DNA from: Romanomermis culicivorax | Lineage: Eukaryota; Nematoda; Enoplea; Mermithida; Mermithidae | DNA length: 64,000 nt | Direction: 5' to 3' | Assembly (NCBI GenBank): GCA_963922205.1 | Contig: CAWUHX010000353.1 | Span: 186,001 to 250,000 of the forward strand | Shown here: positions 1 through 11,000 of the stretch, in pieces | How positions within the stretch are numbered: the stretch's first letter is position 1 | How the letters are laid out: each line of letters begins with the position of its first letter | Notes under the pieces: model-generated | The model's database searches: none | The model's input: the letters and a program-made list of their open reading frames with translations, nothing else | Told to the model about the DNA's origin: nothing | Translations under genes and position numbers: made by a program

Positions 1-38
1 AATCAGAGGTCCAGGAGTAGGCAGTAGTTGATTGACAG

Positions 39-257
39 ATTTTACATGTTTTAATCCAAGTTCACTTGGTGTCTTCCCCTCTGGGCCACCAGAAGTGATG
101 CTTTATGGCATCAAGAGTACAATTGTGCCCTTGATGGTTCATAATTTTTGCACCATGGAATTGGTGAAGAAGGGTATCGACAAGTGCTGTACGGACAACG
201 AGCTGTCTCAGTGCCTTAGACTGTTGGTAGAGTATACCATCTTCAATGAAAAAACAG
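39..257 (+). CDS. Exon-like open segment, unrecognised
   Basis: An open segment runs from an AG acceptor (ttgacag, ending at 38) to a GT donor (aaaacag/gtacga at 257/258). Its amino-acid composition looks like a normal globular protein, with a stretch reading PPEVMLYGIKSTIVPLMVHN and several cysteines (GIDKCCTDNELSQCL). I do not recognise the family. It lies on the same strand as the ATR-like gene and could be one of its upstream exons, but I see no convincing match to that part of ATR. It could also belong to another gene, because a decayed retroelement on the opposite strand follows at once. Low to moderate confidence that it is a true exon. Confidence 0.4.
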
Positions 258-340
258 GTACGAGATTTGAGAGGATTGTCAGAGTTAAGAACACTTATAA
301 TTTTAATTAAGACAGGATCCTCGTTTTGAAGTTGAGTGAT

Positions 341-1712
341 TTAAGCTGGAGAGGCAATAGAAGGTTGTTCTACTGCCAGTAACTGGAAATCATCTTTTAA
401 CAAAGCTTGAGGATTGGACACAGTAGTTTGAGGAGTGTCAGAGGTCTTAGCCATAGAGCAAGTAACCAGGTCTATGGTAGGAATATCTAACTCAGTAGCA
501 GTAGGTAAAACAGAGTCTGTCGCCATGATAGACAAACAGATTTCCTTGGAAGAAGTTTGAGGTTGTTCACAAGAGGGAAATTCAGATCTAAAGATTTCAG
601 AAGCAAGTTCTTCAGTCAGAGGGATAGGAGCTGGTTCGCGAAGATCTTCCAAAGACAAGAAATCCACACAGGCATTATCCTTTCCTTTAACATACTCTAC
701 CTCATAGTCATAGTCTTGCAAGCTAATTGCAAAGCCTTGCAATCTAGTGTTCCTATGTTTTGCGTCTTTTAACCATTGTAAAGGTTTATGGTCAGTATGC
801 ACTATGACACGTTGTCCGTAAACATAATGTCGGTACTTTCGAAAACTGTAAACAATTGGGAGACATTCATGTTCAGTAGTACTATAGCGAGTTTAAGCAT
901 CAGTCAAGACACGGCTATTATAAGCGATTATCCACTTATCACCAGATTCTTGATACAAAACTGCACCTACTGCCGTAGTACTGGTGTCTGTTTAGATGAT
1001 GAATTGAGCTTCACCATCGTAAACAGGGTAAGGCAGCAAAGGAGCAGATGAAAGAGCAGTTTTAATACCATCTAATGCTCGTCTTTGAAGATCAGTTACA
1101 GTATACATGACATCTTTTCCGAGCAGCTCATAAAGTGGTGCCGATAAGGTAGGGACTTTAGGTATAAAGTGCTTGCACCACTGTACAAGGCCAAGAAAGC
1201 TTTGCATCTGCTTTTTGGTACTCGGAAATTCGTAATCACAAATAGCCAGATCAGTGGAGATGCTGTCAGAGATCAGAAGGTGACCAAGAAATTTGACGTT
1301 AGGAGGTAGAGATTCACACTTATCAGGTCAAAGAGTGAGATTAGCATCTCTGAGCACCTTGAACATCATCTGAATATATTCAAGATGGAACTACTGTAAG
1401 AGGTTGCCATTTGTCGTCTATCTCAACCTATCATTGCTTAAAGTTCAAAATGGCTTAGACATCAAGATGAGCCAGAAAGTCAGTACTAATGATGCACTGG
1501 TCGCCAGTTTCATCATCAAGTATGACGCATTTGACAAGATGTTGACTGAAATCAGATTCCATAGTAAATAGAACATATGTGGCCACAGACAGGTAGAGGA
1601 GTATCAATTTTGTCAAAAGCTCATCTAACAACACCAGATGATAATACAGAACACTGAGCACTTGTATTGATGAGAGCACCTCCACCCAAAGAGCCAAGCG
1701 ACTAACTTGCAT
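341..1712 (-). pseudogene. Decayed Ty3/gypsy-like retrotransposon pol
   Basis: Read on the minus strand, three pol fragments follow in the expected order. A retropepsin-like stretch lies near 1712-1455. The C-terminal part of reverse transcriptase lies near 1330-992, with the usual linker wording 'MQSFLGLVQWCKHFIPKV' followed by a PLYELL motif. An RNase H start lies at 802-600 (HTDHKPLQWL, then YVKGKDNACVDFLS). The frames are shifted against each other, and the catalytic core of the reverse transcriptase (the YxDD region) is not visible between protease and linker, so the copy is deleted and frameshifted. No integrase and no LTR pair was seen. It would have copied itself through RNA, but this copy is surely inactive. 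Order and motifs indicate Ty3/gypsy rather than BEL/Pao or copia. Confidence 0.8.
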
Positions 1713-1740
1713 GAATGAAGAAAAATACAGAGAATTCTAG

Positions 1741-2577
1741 TCAGGTAAGTCACATTGAGTTAATAAACGACACATTGGTATTCTACAAACTTACCGCCCT
1801 TAGATAAAGCGTTTATGAGCGTTTTTAAGCGAAAAAACAACTCGGCAAAAATTGGGAAAAAATTTTGACCGCTTTCCGCATTTGGGGACAGGCCGGCGGG
1901 AAAAACAGTGGTTCCGGTGGAAAATTACGTATGAGGACAAGAAAAATAATTTCAGCTCGTTACGTTTGCTAAAAAATTAAAGCATCAAAAACATGCGATT
2001 GCTTAAATTTAGAAAATAAAATCTAATTTCTCCGCCGATGTTCGAATACAGACGGACCATTTTCAAACGAAAATATTTTGAACGACGCTATTGCAATTTT
2101 TCGGTTTGGTCGATTTCGGTAGAATACTGTTATACTTTCCGTCTTCTGTACCAACTATAAAAACTGACGTCAGAGAACATTTTGTGAGATCCATATTCTC
2201 TGTTGCCTCTCCGAGAGCCAAAACAGCAAAAATCGAGAGACAGCCAATTTTCGCGCGAGACACACTTTCTTGGAACCGGCGGCAGATAGTTGGTATGATT
2301 TGATGCTGTACATCACCCCATCTGGTACCGAAATTGGGCATCTGGTGCTAACTTATGTCCATTTGCATCTATGGACCAGGTCCGTATAATCTCATGAGTT
2401 TCTGAAGTCTTGTATTTCCTGTTCCGTATGATATATGTCATTTCAGCTTAGAATAGTTTCGTAATTTCTACAGAAAATAGAGAAAGAGAACTATAATCTT
2501 TCCTGCTTCTCCTATATGATCATGATTTCGTCTTTCAGTTGTATCTGTTAGGCAATCGACTATGTTTACATTTTCAG
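1741..2577. other. Unassigned stretch before the first ATR-like exon
   Basis: About 840 bases with short open frames on both strands that overlap each other and resemble no family. No terminal inverted repeat or tRNA-like sequence was noticed. It is probably intron or upstream sequence of the ATR-like gene. Confidence 0.4.
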
Positions 2578-5000
2578 GTCGACAGTATACTCAAAGTTTT
2601 CGCGATTGCGGTCAACGTTTTAGATTGCCTTTTTCATTCTACCTATAAACTGAAGTAACATTTTTCCATGAGTGCTGCTATAACTAGTTGATTTGTTGAA
2701 TTTCAGATCTATTTTGTGGAAACACTTCCGTACGCTCCTCGAACATTTTTTCGATGAAAAATACAACGCCTTCAAAAACGCGCTGGAATATTGTCAGAAA
2801 TTAAATGACCAGAATCTGTTTGATTTTGTATACAAAATAATTTTGGACATTTGCTGCACTTGTGCAAATCATATGTGGACCCGAGTCGACGAAGGTAAAG
2901 CTAATCTACTTTTTCATTGACAACATGCATTTATAAAGAGCGTATACTACCATCCGAATAACAAAATATTAATGATTTACATTAACCCCTAGATTGATTA
3001 ATAACTGTCTCTGACTTCACAAATGGGACCTGAAATCAGTTGTATACTATCGACGTTTCTAATTTCTCTATCTTTTTATAGATAGAATTAGGTCGTTGTA
3101 CAATAGGTGTATGGCCATAATTCTTGTGAAATGGAATAACGTAGGTATATTTGAGTTCCTATTTAGCAGATCATTGTGTTACAGCGTTTTCAGGAAAAGC
3201 TTGCCAGTTTAACGTCTGATTCAGAAAAGACAGCTCATGACACCGAAGAAGTTAACGAGTCCTCTATTCGTTATTACGGCCAAATTGCAAAGTAAGATTA
3301 CAGTAACATGATTCGATTGATATTATCAAACTGGCTGTCTCTTCTATCATCATCGCCTGTGATATTATCATAATTATTTGTACATTCGTGTAATAGAAAT
3401 AGATATAGGCAATATTCATATGGTTTTTTCATCATTTTATTTCTCGATTCGACAAAGTATCAATAGGTCTGTGAAATGGAGATTCTCTAGATTCCTCATG
3501 CAAACTTTCTGATTCGACAGATTTGGGTCAGAAGAACTCCATGAACAAGCTATTATCAAATTATCCGCCGCTTTGGACGTTTTTTCCGGAAGATTTGTCA
3601 AACTCGTCGCTGAGCAGATAAGCGCCGTTTCGGCTTTTCGCCGAGTACCTCTTCGAGAGTTGTACATAGAGGCTGCGTCGGAATTGATGAGCTTATTAGT
3701 CAGAAAATTGGTAGCCAATCTTCGTCAAAGTGCACCTATTAAAGAAAATATCCATTTTATCGACGATAAACTTTCCAGTTTACTCAAAATGAAGATAGCC
3801 CGCTTATGCATTGCTTTCGGCTTAGTGAAAGAATCTAACGATTTACCTGATTTAACGGTGAGGGCTTTTTGCTATAAACATGAATTATTGCGCCTCATAA
3901 GATACGTTCAAAAATGATCAGAAATGAAATTAGATTTCCCTTATATTCCATAATTCATCGGTTACAGACTACCCCATAGGAAGGGGTGTGAGGGGGTATT
4001 ACCCCTTCTAAACTTCTAAAAATTGATCACTGGGTGCCTAATTTTGGGACAAAGTGAAGTGTTTAGTGGACATTTATAGCTACACTACCTCCGCAAATTT
4101 TCAACTTTACCCCCACCTAAAAAATCTGACCTTGGGGACCTCTGATCGGTTACCCGCGAATAGTTGGGTCACTCAATCATAAGTCCTTATGACTCCCATG
4201 CCTTTAGGCTATCGAATACACTGCAAAATGCTAATATTTGAAAATTTGAAATTTACACCTGAAGACCTTTCCTCCTCAGTAAGGGACACAATAAAAGTGA
4301 CGTGAATGTTAAAAGTGAATGAGTGAATGTTAACCATTAAAACTTGAATTCATTGTATCGTAACGGTTCTTTTCTGCTGGTCTACTTAGTTTATTTCGGA
4401 CTTCACAAACATCGCTTTAAATTTCAATTCTATTTTTTTGCAGGATTGGCGCCGATTGAGCGAACGATACATTATTCCGTATCTAATGATGTACCATTGT
4501 GTGGAATCTACACGCGTCCATAAAGCTCTGGCTAGTTTCCTCAAAACGACTCGTTATCTACTTATTTCGCAAAATATTTCACACATTCTACTACAACTAG
4601 CGACTTCAAACGTCGGTGACGATGAAGCCCGCGAAATTATGAACTTTGTCGAAAGTGAATGTACGAACAGCTCCGGTCAATTCGCCGAAGGGGACGATCG
4701 TCACCAAGCGCCACGTGAACGCATAACATTCTCACGGCTGATCGCCGACAATAATTTCCGATGCGTCACTAGCCTGCTGACAAACCTTAGTGCTCCAGAA
4801 GTGGACGAACTTTATATCTTTAAAAATCTGCATAATGTCTACATGGTGTGCCAAGATTTGGACACGTCCGATTTCGTGATGGACATGAGTAGCCCGCGGA
4901 AGGTGTCGTTCAGTATGCCGGACGTAATACGCGATTTAAGCGGAAAATTTTTCGGAATTTTGATTATTTTTGAAGAGAAATTACGGTCAACCAATCCAAG
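2578..5000 (+). CDS. ATR: ATR-like N-terminal HEAT-repeat exons
   Basis: Five exons carry helical repeat sequence leading to the UME domain. The last (4444-5000) begins [15 protein letters not shown] and ends [18 protein letters not shown], which matches the position in ATR just before UME. The 3291/3521 junction joins AA with A (Lys) and the 5000/6630 junction joins AG with A (Arg), both in phase. The exon ending at 2894 leaves phase 1, but every usable acceptor near 3180-3194 gives phase 0. A small exon, another donor or a mutation may have been missed there. Confidence 0.8.
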
Positions 5001-8000
5001 GTATAGATCCTGCAGCATACATTGTAATGAAAGTGTTTTTCGATTCATAATTGGAACAATTGACTCTAGAAGAATATTTTTTATTATTTTGACTCTTAAA
5101 TTGGTGAATTAATTGGTCATGTCGATTTGGAATAGATTTTCGGATTGATATCCTTAATAGGAAGTCTAAATTGGATTCAAAACTAACTCGTACGGTCCTT
5201 AGATATTATCGTATGATTCAGAACATTTTTGTGAGTTAGAGTGACATTTTATGTTTACTTTTAGAAGTCTGCCAGTCACAGTGTTTTTTTTTTGCCGGAG
5301 GCAAATTAAAATTTTTTTCGGCAAACGAAATTGAGGTAGTCATTTGTACAACGGCTCTTTCCCCGTATAGGGAAAAAAATTTTGGGGATAAGGTACAGAA
5401 AATATGCATTTTGATTCATTTTAGAAGGTCATAATCTCTAAATTTTCCGGCGCTGCGCACCGGTTATAACTTTAATAATCATTATTATGTATTACCTAGC
5501 TCAGACGCGGCTTTCAGAATGTCGACCGTCACCTATCATTTAAAGTATAATAGTTTCCATCGTCTCAAACGTATTATCTCATGTTTTAAGTTGTAATCTT
5601 CAATATTTTATCTTGATATTTAATGAAGATTCGCAGTTTTTCATTGGAACATTTCTTGAGAAAGATCAATACGTTAAGTCTGTAAACTTTTTGAAGCAAT
5701 TATTTCTTTCTTAACGTAAAATCAATTCGGGAGCTTCGTGGAAGTAGTTTTCGGAAATTTCTACTCTTCCACTCACTATTTTTTTCTGCACAGTGCAGAC
5801 TTCTTATGCATCGTGCAGAATTTTTTTTTTGTGATTTCTGCACTGGTGCAGATTTTTTTGAGTCGTGTGTTTGATCACATCGGATACAGAAAAGATGCAT
5901 TTTGGTGCATTTTAATAGGTCCAAATTTCAAAATTTTTATTAAAAATTAATTATTGAAAATTATTAAAAATAACTTTAATAATCATTATTATTTATTGTC
6001 AAGTTCAGGCGCGGCTTTTAGCATGTCTACCTTCACTTATCACTAATTTTAAATAGTTTTTATCGTTCTAAACGTATTATTTCATGTATAATTGGCGATA
6101 TTCAATATTATATCATTATATTTAATAGAGATTCCTGTTTTTCCTTCATACATTTTTTGACATAGATCAACACATCAACTTGATGCATTTTAGAAGGAAT
6201 CTATTTTTTATTTAGAATCAATTTTTGCTACGTACAAATTGTACAAATGAAATATTGGCTGTTCTTTGTACATGTGCAAATGGGTCATGTACAAAAAAAC
6301 CCTGGCCAGTCAACAGTTTATTAGCGACCGATATGAACATTTTATTTTTGTTCGAGTTTTTATAAGTTTTTCAAGTCCTGTAATATGTGATTTAGCTTTT
6401 TTCAGTATGATTTAAAAGAGTAACAGATTTAGTTGAAATTCTAATATATTTAGAAGTTGTTTAACGTAGAAACAAGATTTTTTCTGCTACTACAGTAAGC
6501 TAGCAGCTTTATTAATTTGATATTATATGATCAGACGTTTCTTACATTTTATAGTAGCCAATTGCATAAAATTTGGTGTAAAAGCAGAAATTCAGCGATA
6601 TTTATAGCGTTAATTTTTAATTTTTGTAGACGTGAGCGTATTATCGCTATGCGAAGTTTCAGTCGATTCATCAACCTGTCTGATCCGGTGATTCTGGGGA
6701 AAGCTGCACTTAAAGCCTTATCTATTCTGATGTTCGCTAATGATATGCTTTCAATGGAGAGGTACTCCACTTGCTCAGACTTCATCCGCGCCATTTCTGA
6801 AGCTTGGTTGACATTCGTCAGGACGTTACCAGTTCAGGATTTACAAAAATTGTGCCTTCAGATTTTGATAAATTTGACGATGTATTCGGTGCCTTATAAA
6901 TTATTTGAAGAGGTTTTAAATTTCTTCGCCAATGAAAGAAACTGTGAATTGGAGAAACAAATTTCTGATTTTTCGTTTTTACTGGATTGTCCTTATTTCG
7001 ACATTGTACGCAGCAGAATGTCCGAAGCGTTGAAACAATCATTACAAAATTTCGGCGATGTGAAATGGTAAGCTTGATCATCTGTAAGATTGGATCATAC
7101 ATTTTGGGATCTTCAAAAAGTTCGACCGTATAAGCGGTTGCCGCATTAGTTCGGTAGTATCTCGACTCCAAACCCTTTACTTGTGTCGACAGCAGTTACC
7201 CCAATCATAGCTGGGCAGACTACATTTGTTAATCTGCTATTAGACAGCCAAGAAGTTTGGTTGTATCATGCTTTGATTATCCGATTCGTTTTCTTTGGTT
7301 TTACCTTTGGTTCACTGTTCGGTTCGCTCTCCTTATAGTTAGTATGATCTGACGGTGAACATCAGTATACCTGGTAACGAAGCTGGATATTCACTACCGA
7401 GTGTCATCCAGTTTCATCTATTTTCCAGGTCTCTCCCCACTCAAGCATACTAAAGGCATGATTATCAATTTTTGGTCGAAAATGGCTATTGAAGTCAAAA
7501 TTAGTCAAAAAGTGTCATTTTTCAGCTCTTCGCGCCGAAATAAGCTTTCTAAAGCACCATTCAAGTGAAAATTTGACTGAAAAAGTGTTTTTTCATTTTT
7601 TCGATCGAAAAACGCTGTTTTAACGCCTGATTGATGAACATCCAAGTTTAGGAATACGACTACCCTCTAACTAGTTCAAAGACCAATAATCTTTCTTACC
7701 TGAAAAAAAAGGCCAGTGCTCTTCTGGGTAAGGTAAGCCTAATTACTTTTCCTCCATATACAGAATGCTTCATAATTTTGGTGTAGGGAGTGCAACGACA
7801 TCGTGTAGGTGAGGAAAACGTTTTCTTACCATCGGGAATGTCATTATTCTAAGCTGTACTTACTCTTATTCTTAATCTTGAAGTCAACTTACTTGTTTCA
7901 GCGCGTCAATCGACATTCAGCTAGAGTTGAGGCGTATTTTGGAAATCTCCCGTTACGAAAATAGTGATCTTAAATTCGTTTGTTTGAACCGAACGTTGCA

Positions 8001-11000
8001 TTGTTTGGAAAGCCGCCGTGGCGATATGTATCGCTTAGTATCGAAAAGCGATTACATTGATTCGACGATTTTTGATTTGATTGAATTCTTGTTAAGCTCT
8101 TTGCGACATTCCGATCTTAAGGTTCGTAATTTGTCGGCTGTTTGCATCGGCGAATTAGGCGCCATTGACCCTGGTCGTTTGCGTGCCGATGGGAAAGTTG
8201 ATTTTCCTAGTTGCAGTAAGATTTTAAGTATTCCATCTTCTCAATCTTGAAAAAAATCTATTCAGGAAAATTTTGTTAGTTTTTTCAGTAGGTCATGTGT
8301 AACTACTATCCACTTTATTGGATTAGTAAGAAAATAATGTTTTTTGTCCGCGTTTTTTAGATAAATTTTCTTAGAACTCAGAGAAAATCATCTTATACAG
8401 TCTGCTTGTTTATAAAATGCTCGTAAATCGGAATATGACAAAAATTAACACTGTCATCGAAATCGTTTGTAAAAGCATTTACGATAGAATTTTCTCTCAA
8501 AAAAACTGTTGAATGTTAATTGAGTATGCCCACAAATTTTAATTTCAGCCCTATGTGATTCATAGTTCAGCAGAAAGCCAATTTCTAGCTTACGGAGATC
8601 ATGGCTGCCGCGTAATCCCTCTATTCAAAATTCCAAATTAAGGTTTAATTTATTTGGTTGTTCGCCAACTTTTGATTACAGTCATCACGAGAGGAAATAC
8701 TTCTGATCCTTTGTATGAGCTTCAAAAAATGCACCAAAATTATCTTCTTCATATCGTACACTCAACATCTTTTTTTGTATCCGGATATCCGAAAATCCGG
8801 ATATCCGCCTGGACATCCAATTATCCGGAATCCGACGAACATCACTGATTGGGAGTGAAGTGCCGTTGGAACGCGTTCTAGAAATCGTTGACCATATGGC
8901 GACCCGTTTAGCAATCCCCCACAGGATTGGTTTCACCCCTATTCAGCGAAACACAAAACAGCGAAACTCAAAATAGTGAGACTCAATACGGTGATTCTCA
9001 CAACAGCGATCTCTCAAAACACTAATTTTCAATACAGCAATTCTCAAAACAGCTAAGTATCAGAACAGATTCTCCAAATGTGAATTTCCAAAAAGGTAAT
9101 CTTCAGAATGGAAAAATGGAGATTGGGCGGTGTAGGCGTTTTGGCGCATAGCCCATTTGGTCCTCCATTTAGATTTGGTGGATGCTGGTTGACACACATT
9201 TTGACACCAATCGCCGGATTTCCGACATTATGGCTGTAAAGCATGTGTTTTCTCGACATCACAGAATTTTATTCTGGTTTGTTTATTATTAACATATCTA
9301 CATGCATATTTAACACAGAGCGCCCCATGGGGAGGGGTATGAGGGGGGTATTACCCCTACCTAAAGTCCTTAAAATCGATCACTGGCTGCCTAATTTTGG
9401 GACAAAATGACGTGTTTAGTGGACATTTAGCTACACTAACCCCGAAAATTTTCAATTTTACCCCTACCTGAAAAATCTGACCTTGGGGACCTCTGATTTA
9501 ACATATCTACATGCCCTTTGATACTATTCTTATTTTGAGTCACTTTCTGTTCTTTTTGTTAAATTTCTTCAGGTTGAGTACTTTTGTTCTATTTTTTACG
9601 TTTACCTACTTTTTATCACATTATTTTACTTTTAATTTCTTTATTATTCGTTTTTTGTTTTGCCTTTACTGCGTAATTATTTAATTCACTTAATTTTGTT
9701 TGCTTATTTCATTTGTTTTATTTTTTTCATTAATTTAATTTTTTTTGCAATTAAGCTCCACGCAAAACAATTTTAACCGGCAATCCTTATGATAATCTTT
9801 TGTTTTCTTTTTCTTTCAAACGTTTTGCAAAAATTTTTTTTCTGACAGATATTTTTTTGTGATTTTGGAATGGTCCGTTCGTGCATACCTACCGCAACTG
9901 CGTCACAGAAGCATGTGAAACTTAGGTAGTCAAATGCAACTAAAAATAGACTACCTCAACTAGCAAAAACCATTTTAATATATCTAATTGGGCAGTTTAT
10001 ATAGTGCGTCTACTCCAATGCATAGAACTTTTCACTATTGCTGTATTGAGATTCGGTTTTTTGAGAATCGCTGTTTTGAGACCTCGCTGTTTTGAGAATC
10101 GCTGTATTGACAATCGCTGTTTTGAGACGCCGCTGTTTTGAGAAAAACTGTTTTGAGTCTCGCTATTTTGGGTTTCGCTGTTGTGTGTTTCGCTGTATTG
10201 GGGACACACCACAGGATTTTCCAATCCTATGGTAGCCATAGGGACCCCCATACTTTTGGTCAGAAAAATACAGAAAAAATGCCAATTTTTGAACAAAAAA
10301 TGATCAAAGATGTCAATTTTCTCGGTGTTTTGCGCCACGAATATATTTTTACGGTTTTTTACACAAAAATTACTACTTTTTTACCTTTTTTGGCGAAAAA
10401 TTTGATTTTCTTCTTTAATGGACCTTCCCCTTAAAATTTTGGGGAATCGTTGACTCCCACCTCAAGAAAGTCGACGGACAATCCCAGACCTCGGGGCTCC
10501 ATTACATGTACGGTTATAGGGTACATGCAGCGAGCATCAATGCATTGTAGCGGAAGAAGGTGAATTGCTGTTGACTATAATCCTACATAATGCGATGATG
10601 AAAAATGCTTCAAATCCTAATTATAAATGCTGGAATACATATTATAAAATCCGATATTAATTTCTTTTCTCTACAAAATCCGATATTCTTACCAAGAGTA
10701 TAAGAAGGTCGATTGTCGATTGTTCTGGGCGAATTTTCGATTATTCAATAATTTACGTGTTTGGTTATGAATCACTTTCAAATCTTAAAAAGTTTGAAAA
10801 ACTGCCGTCAATGTAGTTCAAAAATATATTTTCGTCTAATGGAATATTAGAATTTGATTTGAAACCGATCGCCACAAAAGGTGTTTTTTTGCACGTGAAT
10901 TTAAATTCTCTGAACATTTTGTATTTTGATCTTCATCTTGCTAGACATCAAAAACTCAGTTGCGCCCAACGTGTCGTCGATGGATTTTGACGACCCTAAT

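Larger units (their letters stand above)
8840..10511 (+). mobile_element. CATAC-family MITE, copy A6, split by a foldback insertion
   Basis: Left part 8840-8943 (attgggagtgaagtg, then gaaatcgttgaccatatgg) and right part about 10196-10511 (aggattttccaatcctatgg to attacatgta) together make one diverged copy of the CATAC-family MITE best seen at 19509-19890. The middle is interrupted by the foldback element 8944-10195. No clear target-site duplication remains at the outer ends. Confidence 0.7.

Noticed and set aside
8944..9056. Regularly spaced short repeats that could suggest a CRISPR array
   Set aside because: Units are contiguous and imperfect without spacers, recur inverted at 10020-10195, and lie in a eukaryotic intron. 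They are arms of a foldback element.
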